NCBI RefSeq assembly: GCF_030418165.1
Contig: NZ_JAUHTQ010000001.1
Location: 62,001-126,000 of the forward strand
Reading direction: 5' to 3'
DNA from: Ureibacillus aquaedulcis
GTDB taxonomy: Bacteria > Bacillota > Bacilli > Bacillales_A > Planococcaceae
DNA length: 64,000 nt
This document shows, piece after piece, positions 1-7,706 of this stretch. The notes beneath the pieces are model-generated. The model saw nothing but the letters and a program-made list of their open reading frames with translations. It had not been told where the DNA came from and made no database searches. The translations under genes were made by a program, and so were the position numbers. Positions within the stretch are counted from its first letter, which is position 1; the number at the start of each line of letters is the position of its first letter.

Positions 1-135
1 TCTGATTTTAAAGCTGCTAAAGAAAATGGGTTAATATCGATAGGGGTGAATTTTGATTTTGCCCAAGAGGATGAACTAAAGCAAGCTGATATTGTCATTA
101 ATGATATAAAAGAATTAACGACTTTAATTCCATAA
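1..135 (+). CDS. HAD-superfamily hydrolase, C-terminal fragment
   Basis: The window opens inside this gene, and only the last 44 codons and a TAA stop are visible. The peptide begins SDFKAAKENG and carries IGVNFDF, then ELKQADIVIND, and ends ELTTLIP. This is the usual tail of phosphoglycolate-phosphatase or beta-phosphoglucomutase-like HAD enzymes: the last beta-alpha units of the Rossmann-like core, with an alternating small/hydrophobic strand followed by an 'eL..ad.vi' helix. The acidic catalytic motifs lie upstream of the window, so the substrate cannot be judged. No terminator is obvious directly after it, and the next gene starts about 100 bases on. The superfamily is fairly sure; the function is unknown. 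Confidence 0.55.
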   Translation, partial: SDFKAAKENGLISIGVNFDFAQEDELKQADIVINDIKELTTLIP

Positions 136-235
136 TTAGTGTGCAGGACTAAATAAACGTGTTATTTAACTTCCTGTAGTTTGGAGATAATAGCGGAGTA
201 GGAAAATATGAACTCATTTGGGAGGAGAAATTAAT

Positions 236-601
236 TTGAGAAGCGCAAGTCCATATATCTTTATAGAAAACTGTCTTGAAATAATGGAGTACTATCGGAA
301 TATTTTAAATGGTGAAATTCAAAATGTCAGGCAAACGGAGGATGGAAAGTGTTTGCATGCAGAACTTGTTGTAGGTGATAGCATTATCAATTTTTCAGAT
401 GATTTTGGGGTAACCAAACAAGGTGATCATATACGGGTGAGCCTGAAGTGTGAAAGTGAAGAAGAAATCACAAGGGTTTATAACGATTTAAGTGTGTCGG
501 GGAATGTTACAGTGGAACTCCAGCAAACAAATTGGGGAGCATTGCATGCAAATTTAATAGATCAGTTTGGTGTTGGCTGGCTTTTGAATTTCCAAAAGTG
601 A
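236..601 (+). CDS. VOC-superfamily (glyoxalase/PhnB-like) protein
   Basis: This is a 121-residue protein of the vicinal oxygen chelate fold, close to the PhnB/3-demethylubiquinone-like branch. Supporting segments are the opening SPYIFIENCLEIMEYYRNIL (a small molecule-binding beta strand and helix), a central LVVGDSIINFSDD, and a terminal WGALHANLIDQFGVGWLLNF. The last resembles the usual W/G-rich 'D.FG..W.l' ending. The TTG at 236 is preferred over a TTG at 218, because GGAGGAG at 221-227 sits eight bases before 236 and would lie inside the reading frame of the longer form. The substrate is not predictable. Members of this family include isomerases, lyases and drug-binding proteins. Confidence 0.75.
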   Translation: MRSASPYIFIENCLEIMEYYRNILNGEIQNVRQTEDGKCLHAELVVGDSIINFSDDFGVTKQGDHIRVSLKCESEEEITRVYNDLSVSGNVTVELQQTNWGALHANLIDQFGVGWLLNFQK

Positions 602-740
602 GGAGAACCAGCTTTCGCTAATCACGAAGATGGTGGCAGAGCGTTATGATGGATAGCTTCCAAAAATGAGGAAGCATAATTTTTAGAAATCTGCGCATTC
701 TAAGACTGGTCAGAACACAACTGATTCATCCTTCTAAAAA

Positions 741-771
741 AACCGGTTTCGACTAGAAATCGGTTTTTTTA
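741..771 (+). terminator. Intrinsic terminator
   Basis: Inverted repeat aaccggtttc / gaaatcggtt with a five-base loop (one G-U pair), followed by a run of seven T. It ends the transcript of the VOC gene. The stretch 602-740 before it holds no recognisable gene. Confidence 0.8.
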
Positions 772-831
772 TTTGCTTAAAATACCTGATTGGTTGATAA
801 TTTCACTAAAAATTAAGGGGATGAGTGGAGC

Positions 832-1269
832 ATGATCAAACAAGCGAATTTGGGCAATGCGGGAATAGCTTCGGAATTAGCTGTATGGCTTTGGCCAGAC
901 AATACAATTGAAGAATGCATGAGTGAAATGGAAAAACTGATTGCTTCTGACCGTGCCGCGGTATTCCTTGCTATCTATGAAGGCATGGCGGTTGGATTTG
1001 CACAATGTGAACTGAGAACAGATTATGTAGAGGGAACAGAATCTAGCCCAGTAGGATATTTAGAAGGGCTGTTTGTAAAACCAGGTCACCGTGGGATGGG
1101 TTATGCGAAGCTTCTTGTTGCTCATTGTGAACAATGGGCAAAAAACAAGGGGTGCACAGAATTCGCCAGTGACTGTGAATTACATAATGAAGAAAGTTTG
1201 GCGGTACATTTAAAATTAGGATTCAAAGAGGTAAATCGAATTATTTGCTTTACTAAAAAAATAATATAA
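832..1269 (+). CDS. GNAT acetyltransferase, AAC(6')-like aminoglycoside acetyltransferase
   Basis: This 145-residue GNAT-fold protein matches the aminoglycoside 6'-N-acetyltransferase group, which transfers acetyl from acetyl-CoA to the 6'-amino group. The diagnostic block is the YVEGTESSPVGYLEG stretch (about residues 64-78), then FVKPGHRGMGYAKLL, the acetyl-CoA pyrophosphate-binding motif (R/Q-x-x-G-x-G/A type). CTEFASDCELHN and the final LGFKEVNRIICFTKK follow. Length is normal for the family. A purine-rich ribosome site (aaggggatgag) precedes the ATG. The gene stands alone with no mobile element beside it, so it looks intrinsic rather than acquired. Resistance in vivo is not shown, and related chromosomal members may act on other amines. 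Confidence 0.7.
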   Translation: MIKQANLGNAGIASELAVWLWPDNTIEECMSEMEKLIASDRAAVFLAIYEGMAVGFAQCELRTDYVEGTESSPVGYLEGLFVKPGHRGMGYAKLLVAHCEQWAKNKGCTEFASDCELHNEESLAVHLKLGFKEVNRIICFTKKII

Positions 1270-1334
1270 ACCTCAATAAAACTAAATTTATGGTAATCTA
1301 TTTAGGAACACGAAATAGAAATGAGGGTTACCTA

Positions 1335-2393
1335 TTGCATGTGAAATCAATTACCTTAATTAGTATAATTAGCGTTATTGGGGCAGTACTCTTCGATGTA
1401 CTGGGTTTGCCGGTCCCCTGGATGCTTGGTCCTTTATTTGCGGTGTTAATTAGTCAATTTTTTATTAAGATTGATCTTTCTTGGCCGGTTCAGTTTCGAA
1501 ATGCAGGACTGATTATCATCGGGATTTCGATTGGCCAAACCTTTCAGTTAAATGTTTTTTCAGGGATGGGTTGGTTGGTGCTGCTGATGCTGCTCATCAA
1601 TATTGCCCTAGTTATTATAAGTATTGCCATGGCCTTTGGCGTCCACAAAATCGGTAACGTTCCATTGAAGACTGCATTAACCTGTACAGTGCCGGGTGGC
1701 TTGAGCCAGATTGTTGTGTTTGCCGAGGAAGAAAAGGATATCAATTTGGCTGTCGTTACATATTTCCACGTTGTACGAGTAGTTAGTATTGTGATGGTCA
1801 TTCCGTTTGTATTGTCGGGACACGTGGTTCAACCGGGAAATGCGGAAAGTATTCTAGATATAGAGCTGCTGCCGTTGCTCCTTTTATTATTGGTAGCCAG
1901 GGCATCTGTATGGATTGGAAAAAAGGTTAAGTTACCAGTACCATACTTTTTAAGTCCTGTTTTATTAATCATGGCGCTCACGCTATTTTCTATAGAAACC
2001 CCTCCTATTCCGGGGGTTCTATTACATATAGCCCAATTATTAATGGGGGCGTATATCGGTTTGCTGTTAAAGCCGAAGATGATCAAGCTTGGAAAGAAAG
2101 TCATCCTATTAGGAATAGGGAGTGCTTTATTATTAATTGCTTTAACATTTGCGCAAGGATTTTTATTGATGCATTTCTTGGGATATTCTATATCGACAAG
2201 CTTTTTAAGTACAGCAGCAGGTGGACTGGACCAGATGAGTTTGCTGGCGACTGCCATCGGGGCAGATGTCTCAGCGGTCACTGTGTTTCAGATTTTCAGG
2301 TTACTATTTGTATTTATAGTTATTTTGCCGCTCTTGAAGATGGCTTGCTCGTATCTAGATAAGAAACAAGCGAAAGAATTGCATGAAAAATAA
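1335..2393 (+). CDS. AbrB-family (PF05145-type) integral membrane protein
   Basis: About 352 residues and ten or so hydrophobic segments, arranged as two homologous halves. Each half begins with a conserved loop: GLPVPWMLGPL near residue 24 of the first, and LPVPYFLSPVL for the second. Each also contains a glycine-rich membrane motif, TVPGGLSQ in the first and TAAGGLDQ in the second, followed by an acidic/valine stretch. This duplicated architecture is that of the 'AbrB duplication' family, once loosely called ammonia monooxygenase and now regarded as putative transporters or regulators. I choose the TTG at 1335, which follows GAGGG at 1323-1327 by seven bases. An ATG at 1290 has no ribosome site. 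No substrate is known. Confidence 0.75.
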   Translation: MHVKSITLISIISVIGAVLFDVLGLPVPWMLGPLFAVLISQFFIKIDLSWPVQFRNAGLIIIGISIGQTFQLNVFSGMGWLVLLMLLINIALVIISIAMAFGVHKIGNVPLKTALTCTVPGGLSQIVVFAEEEKDINLAVVTYFHVVRVVSIVMVIPFVLSGHVVQPGNAESILDIELLPLLLLLLVARASVWIGKKVKLPVPYFLSPVLLIMALTLFSIETPPIPGVLLHIAQLLMGAYIGLLLKPKMIKLGKKVILLGIGSALLLIALTFAQGFLLMHFLGYSISTSFLSTAAGGLDQMSLLATAIGADVSAVTVFQIFRLLFVFIVILPLLKMACSYLDKKQAKELHEK

Positions 2394-2398
2394 GGAAG

Positions 2399-2427
2399 CA
2401 GCTCCCTTAAAGGGAGCTGTTTTTTTG
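2399..2427 (+). terminator. Intrinsic terminator
   Basis: A nine-base-pair stem, cagctccct / agggagctg, with loop taa and a T7 run, five bases after the stop of the AbrB-type gene. Confidence 0.9.
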
Positions 2428-2535
2428 AGTTTTAATTAGGATATTAGGATATTTTTTATTTCAGAAAAGGGATGGGAAAGTTTGGACTTTCATTATAATT
2501 GTCAATGAATATTCATATAAAAATAAGCTATGTGA

Positions 2536-2565
2536 TTGTTGAAAGCTATTATTCAATGGTATGAT
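2536..2565 (+). promoter_or_regulatory. Probable sigma-A promoter of ctaB
   Basis: TTGTTG (2536-2541) and TATGAT (2560-2565) are separated by 18 bases, about 50 bases ahead of the ctaB start. A TTGAAA at 2539-2544 is an alternative -35 with a short spacer. The assignment is by eye only. Confidence 0.5.
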
Positions 2566-2617
2566 AGAATATAGTGCTTCTGCGAAGGTTGCCTAATAAT
2601 GAGGTGAAAGACATACT

Positions 2618-3502
2618 ATGCAAAACTATCTTGATCTCTGGGCTAAGGCGGTTAAGACAGGAATCATTAAATCCAATTTGATTCCTATGGTCGCTGCACT
2701 TATGCTCGCTTTATATACGTACAACTTAAGTTTTATAGAACATATACCGCATATCATTTTTGCCATTGTAGGTTCTGCATTTATTATCGGAGCTTCTGGT
2801 ATCTTTAATAACTTGTATGACCGAGATATTGATGCAATCATGCAGCGAACAAAATCTAGACCTACTGTAACAGGGGAATTGAGTGCCCGTACGATACTGA
2901 TTGTCGGGATTATCCTATTGATTGCAGGACTAGCGATTCTTTCCTTAACAACATGGCTGGCTGCTTTTCTTGGCTTCCTTGGTGTGTTTTTCTATGTTGT
3001 CCCTTACACAATGTGGACAAAACGAAGAACGATTTGGAATACAGAAGTGGGAAGTATTTCAGGTGCGATGCCTCCACTAATCGGTTGGGCAACGGTAGCA
3101 CCAAATATTTGGTACCCTGCAGCATGGGCATTGTTTATCATCATGGTAATTTGGCAAATGCCGCATTTCTATGCGATTGCCATCCGCAAAAAAGATGACT
3201 ATGCAGCGGCGAATATTCCAATGCTGCCGGTTAAAAAAAGTATGAGAAGAACGTACTTGCAAACAAATATTTATTTAGCCATTATGATGCTGACGAGCTT
3301 CTTATTCGTTCCTTTAAGCTGGGGGTTAACTCTTGTTTCGCTTATATTGGGTGGAATATGGCTGTGGATCAGTATTGTAGGTTACCGCCAAATGGATGAG
3401 AAAAAATGGGCAAATAAAATGTTCGGTTACTCACTAATCTATATGATGGCAGTATTTGCAACAGTAATTATCTATTCAAGTGTCGGTATGATTTTTCAAT
3501 AA
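2618..3502 (+). CDS. ctaB: Protoheme IX farnesyltransferase (heme O synthase)
   Basis: A 294-residue UbiA-superfamily prenyltransferase with about nine transmembrane helices. It adds a farnesyl group from farnesyl diphosphate to protoheme IX, giving heme O for heme-copper oxidases. The first aspartate-rich motif is clear in the NLYDRDIDAIMQRTKSRP segment (about residues 66-83), together with the family's conserved RTKSRP. IWQMPHFYAIAI in the middle of the chain and the conserved basic stretch RKKDDYAAANIPMLPV carry the second motif region. A GAGGTG ribosome site precedes the ATG. The gene is transcribed alone between two terminators. The usual partners ctaA and the ctaCDEF oxidase genes are not adjacent in this window. 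Confidence 0.95.
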   Translation: MQNYLDLWAKAVKTGIIKSNLIPMVAALMLALYTYNLSFIEHIPHIIFAIVGSAFIIGASGIFNNLYDRDIDAIMQRTKSRPTVTGELSARTILIVGIILLIAGLAILSLTTWLAAFLGFLGVFFYVVPYTMWTKRRTIWNTEVGSISGAMPPLIGWATVAPNIWYPAAWALFIIMVIWQMPHFYAIAIRKKDDYAAANIPMLPVKKSMRRTYLQTNIYLAIMMLTSFLFVPLSWGLTLVSLILGGIWLWISIVGYRQMDEKKWANKMFGYSLIYMMAVFATVIIYSSVGMIFQ

Positions 3503-3509
3503 AACGAGG

Positions 3510-3546
3510 AAAAGGTGTCCCATCCATTTGATGGGGCGCCTTTTCT
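3510..3546 (+). terminator. Intrinsic terminator after ctaB
   Basis: Long stem, aaaaggtgtcccatc / gatggggcgcctttt, with a five-base loop. It allows one G-U pair and one mismatch and is followed by T-rich sequence. It lies right after the ctaB stop. Confidence 0.85.
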
Positions 3547-3916
3547 GTTAATAATTTTGTTGATAACTTATCAGGTGTGCATACTCTTAGGGATTGTGTG
3601 GATAAGATCTATACTAAACAACAGTGGAATGGTGAATTAGCGTAGCTGTGCAGAACCACTATTATAAGGCAGGACTATTTGTTGATATCATGTGGATATA
3701 AGTGAGATGATTAAGAATGAACTTGTATAAATATACAGGAGTATAAATATTGTGTGCATCCTCTAATACTACTGTTACATAGCAGAGAAGAATACATTTT
3801 TAATGTGTGAGTTTTTGAAAGGCCTTTCAATAAAAGGGTTTTATTGATTAAGAGGGCAAAATAAGTAGTATTTGAAACAGATAATGAAGGTGTTATACAA
3901 CAAAATATTTCGAAAT
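3547..3916. other. Intergenic stretch without a recognised gene
   Basis: About 370 bases of AT-rich DNA. A minus-strand open frame of 85 codons covers part of it and continues to 3968, but it has no credible ribosome site and no recognisable protein features. I see no gene here. Confidence 0.5.
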
Positions 3917-3990
3917 TGTGAACGAAAATGTGATAAAAATGTGACATGTAACTATGTTGGATATTCAATCGCCAATTGAGATGTTAAGAT
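3917..3990 (+). promoter_or_regulatory. TGTGA direct repeats ahead of an extended -10 element
   Basis: Three TGTGA copies start at 3917, 3929 and 3940, spaced 12 and 11 bases, i.e. about one helical turn. An extended -10 (TG-T-TAAGAT) ends at 3990, without a good -35 at the right distance. Helically phased direct repeats over a missing -35 are typical of sites for OmpR-family activators. The ResD consensus TTTGTGAAT is similar to the first copy. That link is inference. Confidence 0.4.
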
Positions 3991-3996
3991 AAAAAC

Positions 3997-4190
3997 ATCA
4001 TAAAGAGGTCAACCTTTGACAGCCTCTTATGAGAAATCGCTCCTTTAGTAAAAGTGGTAAGTAAAGCTCATATGAACCTCGTAAAAGCTTGTTCGACAAG
4101 ATATATAACCTCCCCTATGTTTATATATAAAAAATGCTTTTAAAAGGTCAGTCCAAAAAGCACCGTGCTCGTAGCACGGTGCTTTTTACT
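3997..4190 (+). ncRNA. Candidate small non-coding RNA
   Basis: A transcript starting just after the extended -10 at 3985-3990 would run about 190 bases to the strong hairpin-T terminator at 4155-4189, with no open reading frame worth naming. Within it are three further structured or accessible elements. One is a nested inverted repeat aagagg...cctctt (4003-4008 with 4023-4028). Another is a small hairpin cttgt-tcg-acaag (4088-4100). The third is pyrimidine-rich patches, cgctcctttag (4039-4049) and acctcccctat (about 4108-4118), that could pair with ribosome binding sites. The C-rich patch recalls the RoxS/RsaE small RNAs of Bacillales, but the size differs and homology is not shown. Confidence 0.35.
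4155..4189. terminator. Strong bidirectional terminator
   Basis: Perfect 15-base-pair stem, aaaaagcaccgtgct / agcacggtgcttttt, with loop cgt. The flanking A and T runs let it work on both strands. It could end a plus-strand small RNA or the minus-strand leuC/leuD-type operon, whose last stop is about 215 bases away. The 4190-4403 stretch between holds nothing recognisable. Confidence 0.85.
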
Positions 4191-4403
4191 GTCTATTTTT
4201 AATTAAAGCCAGGTTTCCGTTGGAAGAGTAGTACAGGTAATGTTAGAAATCCAATGAATTAACGTATTGGATCAGGCGGTAACATACTTGAAATTTTGGA
4301 GGTTATATAGTTGTTTTTCATGTGAGTTAGTTGATTACATGACGACATACGTTCTCGTGTGTATATTTTTGACAATAGGGAGGGATAAGGAATGTTAAAG
4401 TTT

Positions 4404-4892
4404 TTATAAATTATATTGTTTATGTTTAGATAAATAGTTTACAAGACCGTTTTCATTTAATATATCCACCATTACATCCGGCATTTTTGTACCAAAATAT
4501 GTGTTACCATTGACTTCTACTTTACCAGTTATTAAATCTACCTCAACAGTATCTTCAAGTTGAATATTATAATCCTTTACTTCAATAATTGGTAATCCAA
4601 TATTGATTGCATTTCTAAAGAAAATGCGGGCAAAGGATTTGGCAATTATTAATGAAACGCCAGCAGTTTTTAAAGCAAGAGGTGCTTGTTCACGAGAAGA
4701 GCCACAACCAAAATTCTCACCAGCCACGACAATATCGCCTTGTTGTACTTTTTTGCTAAATTCAGGATCCAAATCTTCTAAGACATGTTCTGCTAAAGAT
4801 TGCATATCTAATGTTTTCGTGTATTTACCAGGGATAATACGATCTGTATCAATATTGTCACCGTAAACATGAGCTTTTCCGATTATCTTCAT
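4404..4892 (-). CDS. Aconitase-family hydro-lyase, small subunit (LeuD/DmdB type)
   Basis: A 162-residue swivelling small subunit of the 3-isopropylmalate dehydratase / homoaconitase / 2,3-dimethylmalate dehydratase group. [13 protein letters not shown] near the N-terminus and [14 protein letters not shown] at about residues 56-69 are the hallmarks. The length matches the short two-subunit class rather than the longer LeuD of standard leucine operons. The ATG at 4892 follows GGAAGGAG by ten bases and overlaps the large-subunit TGA as ATGA, so translation is probably coupled. No leuA, leuB or ilv genes are near. Its neighbours are catabolic, so I infer a role in hydrating a diacid such as citraconate or dimethylmaleate. 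Leucine synthesis remains possible. Confidence 0.85.
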   Translation of the reverse strand: MKIIGKAHVYGDNIDTDRIIPGKYTKTLDMQSLAEHVLEDLDPEFSKKVQQGDIVVAGENFGCGSSREQAPLALKTAGVSLIIAKSFARIFFRNAINIGLPIIEVKDYNIQLEDTVEVDLITGKVEVNGNTYFGTKMPDVMVDILNENGLVNYLSKHKQYNL

Positions 4893-6139
4893 GAACCACA
4901 CACTCCTTCCAAAAGCTTTTGTGGATTTGTGATTTTCCCCCTTAACGCGGCAGCGGCAACAAAAGCAGGGGAGCCTAAGTATATATCCGAGTTTCGATTA
5001 CCCATTCGCCCCAGGAAATTACGATTGGTCGATGAAACAATTACTTCATTATTGCCTGGGATACCTAGATGAGTTCCAACACATGGTCCGCATCCAGAAG
5101 GTAAGAATGTTGCACCAGCTTTGGTAAGTGTTTCAACGGTTCCGTCTTGTAAAGCATCTAGAAAGACTTTTCTAGAAGCTGGAGCAATAATTAACCGCAC
5201 ATTTGGATGAACTCGTTTATCTTTTAGAATTTCAGCTGCTGCATGCAAATCTTCTAATCTACCATTAGTACAACTTCCTATAAATGCTTGGTGAATGATA
5301 ATTTCGTTTAGATTTTCAATGGAAACAACATTATCTGGTGAATGAGGTACGGCTACTTGACTAGTAACTGTAGATGCATCTATGTCAATGATTTGTTTAT
5401 AGGTTGCATCTGAATCAGGTAAAACATGTTCAAATTCGTAAGGAAGGGATAATCCTTTTGTATGAATAAAGCCTGCTTTTGCTCCCATCTCAATAGACAT
5501 ACTTGCGATTGTCATTCTACTATCAAGGCTTAAATCTTCCATTGTAGTCCCGGTATATTCTATAGCATCGTAGGTGGCACCTTGGATGCCAATTATTCCA
5601 ACAACATGTAAGACAAGATCTTTAGCAGAGACACCTTTTGGTAAGGAGCCGTTAATTTTTATGAGAATAGTTTCCGGAACCTTAAGCCAAGTTCTCCCTG
5701 TTAGCATAGCGCCTGCGAGATCTGTAGATCCAACACCAGTTGAGAAAGTTCCAATTGCTCCATAAGTACAAGTGTGAGAATCAGCACCCAAAACAAGTTG
5801 ACCTGGTCTTGCATGTCTATTTTCTATCATCAATTGGTGGCAAATACCGTCACCTACATCGTATAACTTGATTCCTTGTTCATTTGCAAATTCTCGCATT
5901 AAATCATGTAATGATGCAATGCGTTGGTTAGGTGCAGGGGAAGCATGGTCTATAACAAGGGCCATTTTAGTAGGGTCAAAAATTCTCTGCCCACCCATGT
6001 TTTTAAATGCATTAATTGCTAATGGTGCGGTTGTATCAGAAGCCATTAAAAAATCTACATCCACCACAGTTAGATCTCCAGCGTGTACACACTTCCCGGC
6101 ATGAGTTGAAACAATTTTTTCAACAATTGTTTGTCCCAA
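4889..6139 (-). CDS. Aconitase-family hydro-lyase, large subunit (LeuC/DmdA type)
   Basis: A 416-residue [4Fe-4S] dehydratase subunit. Visible motifs are [11 protein letters not shown] (about residues 62-72), [21 protein letters not shown] with the first cluster-region cysteine, [12 protein letters not shown], and [13 protein letters not shown]. The last two supply the remaining cluster cysteines (one plus a CxxC pair). About 420 residues is typical of the archaeal-type LeuC, homoaconitase and DmdA group. Standard bacterial LeuC is about 470. The gene is transcribed away from the long catabolic operon starting at 6396, and the two share a 256-base control region. The genomic setting argues for a catabolic hydratase acting on a methyl-substituted maleate-type acid, which is inference. 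Confidence 0.85.
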   Translation of the reverse strand: MGQTIVEKIVSTHAGKCVHAGDLTVVDVDFLMASDTTAPLAINAFKNMGGQRIFDPTKMALVIDHASPAPNQRIASLHDLMREFANEQGIKLYDVGDGICHQLMIENRHARPGQLVLGADSHTCTYGAIGTFSTGVGSTDLAGAMLTGRTWLKVPETILIKINGSLPKGVSAKDLVLHVVGIIGIQGATYDAIEYTGTTMEDLSLDSRMTIASMSIEMGAKAGFIHTKGLSLPYEFEHVLPDSDATYKQIIDIDASTVTSQVAVPHSPDNVVSIENLNEIIIHQAFIGSCTNGRLEDLHAAAEILKDKRVHPNVRLIIAPASRKVFLDALQDGTVETLTKAGATFLPSGCGPCVGTHLGIPGNNEVIVSSTNRNFLGRMGNRNSDIYLGSPAFVAAAALRGKITNPQKLLEGVCGS

Positions 6140-6395
6140 AAAAATACCTCCTTTGTTCCACTATATGAAACGTGTTTCTAAAATGTTGTTATTATGAATT
6201 TAAAGCGATAATTGACTTTTGTCAATTTAAATTTTTTAAATTTTCAGTTATAAGGACCTTAAGTTAGGCTGATTTATTTTTTTATTCTTTAAAATATTTA
6301 AAAAAATCAGAAAAAAAGAGTTGAAAAATTGCTTTACCCGAATTATTGTATTTATATGAATTAATTGTAAACATGTTCCGCAATGTGAAACCGGA
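6140..6395. promoter_or_regulatory. Divergent control region of the catabolic island
   Basis: The region holds a plausible sigma-A promoter for the plus operon: TTGAAA at 6321-6326 and TATTGT at 6344-6349, with a 17-base spacer. Dyads are tgaaacgtgtttct (6166-6179, arms GAAAC/GTTTC), attgac-tttt-gtcaat (6211-6226), and ttccg...cggaa overlapping the first codons near 6376-6396. The TGAAA-N4-TTTC shape resembles reported operators of IclR-family regulators, and an IclR gene lies in the operon at 15888. The regulator-site pairing is inference. Confidence 0.45.
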
Positions 6396-7706
6396 ATGGG
6401 GGATCGTGAAGTGTATGATCATTTAATCAAGTATTATAATTCCTTTAACCTCGAGAAGACACCGGAAGAAATTATCTCCAAAGCGAAATTACTAATTTTA
6501 GATAGTTTGGGTTTAATGTTGAATGCTCAAAACAGTACTAAATTACAACATCTCTATACACACCACGATGAAGAACCAACCATCTTATTCAAAAGTTTTA
6601 TTGATGGAACACTCCTTGTTTCGAATGAACTGGACGAGGGGAATGTTCTTGCCAAAGGTCATCCAGCATGTCACTTTACACCGGCTCTAATCAATCTAGC
6701 CATACATCATAATGTCTCTACTAAGAACTTACTTGAGGCTTTTATTGTCGGGTATGAGATCAGTGCTCGGATTGGCGAAATTATTCAGTTGAAACCAGGA
6801 ATACATCCACATGCTAATTGGGGAATGATAGGTGGAGCGTTTGCAATTGCAAAGCTTTTTCAGTGGAAGGAACAATCTAAAATATTAAATGCTGTATTTT
6901 TGGCAAGTCAGTTCGCATTTCCAACATTATGGGATTCAGTTTTTGAAGGAAAAGAAGTTCGAAATCTATTAATTGGTTTTAATAATTTAACCCTTAGTCT
7001 ACTATCCAAAATCATTGAGGCTGGATATGAAGGGTCAGATAAAAGCATCGAAATTTTGTATAAAGATATATTAGGTACTAAGTTTGATATAGAAAAATTC
7101 AACACCGACTTTTCATATAACTATCTAGAAATGAGTTACTTTAAAATTTACGATTTCTGCAGATTTTGCCATGGACCAATAGATGGTATTTTAAAGATTT
7201 TACAAGATAATCAAAATCTAAAACTGTCTGATATAAAGAGAATCGATGTTTACACTTATAGAAGTGCTGCAATTTTGGATAGCCAATATTGTGAAAATGA
7301 GTTTGCAGGTAAGTTTTCTATTCCATATGCCATCTCTAAAACTATTTTATTGAATAAAAGAATCAACGTAGCACATGACTTAATAAATCAATTTTCAAAA
7401 AATGTCCATGTACATGATAGCGAGGAGTTTAACTTACTCTTACCAAAAATTAGGGCTACTAAAATTAGGTTAACTACTCATAAAGGCATTGAGCTTGAAA
7501 GTGAACTATCGACGGCATTGGGTGATGGCAATACAGATAATCTAGATAAATTGGTCATCGATAAATTTGAATCTAATGCATCGACGATATTTTCAAATAT
7601 AGAGGTCTCTTTCCTAAAGGATTTTATTTTAAATCTACACAGAGAGAATAACATGTCGGATCTTGAATTTTTATTGAGGAGGGAAACCAATGGAATGGGA
7701 TGCTGA
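6396..7706 (+). CDS. MmgE/PrpD family protein 1
   Basis: About 436 residues. This superfamily contains 2-methylcitrate dehydratase, cis-aconitate decarboxylase and iminodisuccinate epimerase; all act at the carbon next to a carboxylate. Family-like features are the N-terminal helix KAKLLILDSLGLML, NELDEGN...GHPACHFTPAL, IHPHANWGMIGGAFAIAKLF (the conserved His/Gly segment), CRFCHGPIDG and KFSIPYAISKT. The ATG at 6396 has a weak ribosome site. A GTG at 6411 preceded by GGGGGA is a real alternative start. The gene opens the catabolic operon and overlaps the next gene by 17 bases. A second, clearly divergent copy lies at 16648. The exact reaction cannot be called. Confidence 0.8.
   Translation: MGDREVYDHLIKYYNSFNLEKTPEEIISKAKLLILDSLGLMLNAQNSTKLQHLYTHHDEEPTILFKSFIDGTLLVSNELDEGNVLAKGHPACHFTPALINLAIHHNVSTKNLLEAFIVGYEISARIGEIIQLKPGIHPHANWGMIGGAFAIAKLFQWKEQSKILNAVFLASQFAFPTLWDSVFEGKEVRNLLIGFNNLTLSLLSKIIEAGYEGSDKSIEILYKDILGTKFDIEKFNTDFSYNYLEMSYFKIYDFCRFCHGPIDGILKILQDNQNLKLSDIKRIDVYTYRSAAILDSQYCENEFAGKFSIPYAISKTILLNKRINVAHDLINQFSKNVHVHDSEEFNLLLPKIRATKIRLTTHKGIELESELSTALGDGNTDNLDKLVIDKFESNASTIFSNIEVSFLKDFILNLHRENNMSDLEFLLRRETNGMGC

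Noticed and set aside
832-1269. Acquired antibiotic-resistance gene
   Set aside because: No integron, transposon or plasmid feature is near; the gene looks like a resident chromosomal acetyltransferase.
3711-3968. Minus-strand open frame of 85 codons downstream of ctaB
   Set aside because: No ribosome site, no recognisable features, and it overlaps the TGTGA repeat and promoter-like region on the other strand.
4404-6139. Assignment as ordinary leucine-biosynthesis leuCD
   Set aside because: Not excluded, but the short type, absence of leuAB and catabolic neighbours make it less likely; gene symbols were therefore left empty.
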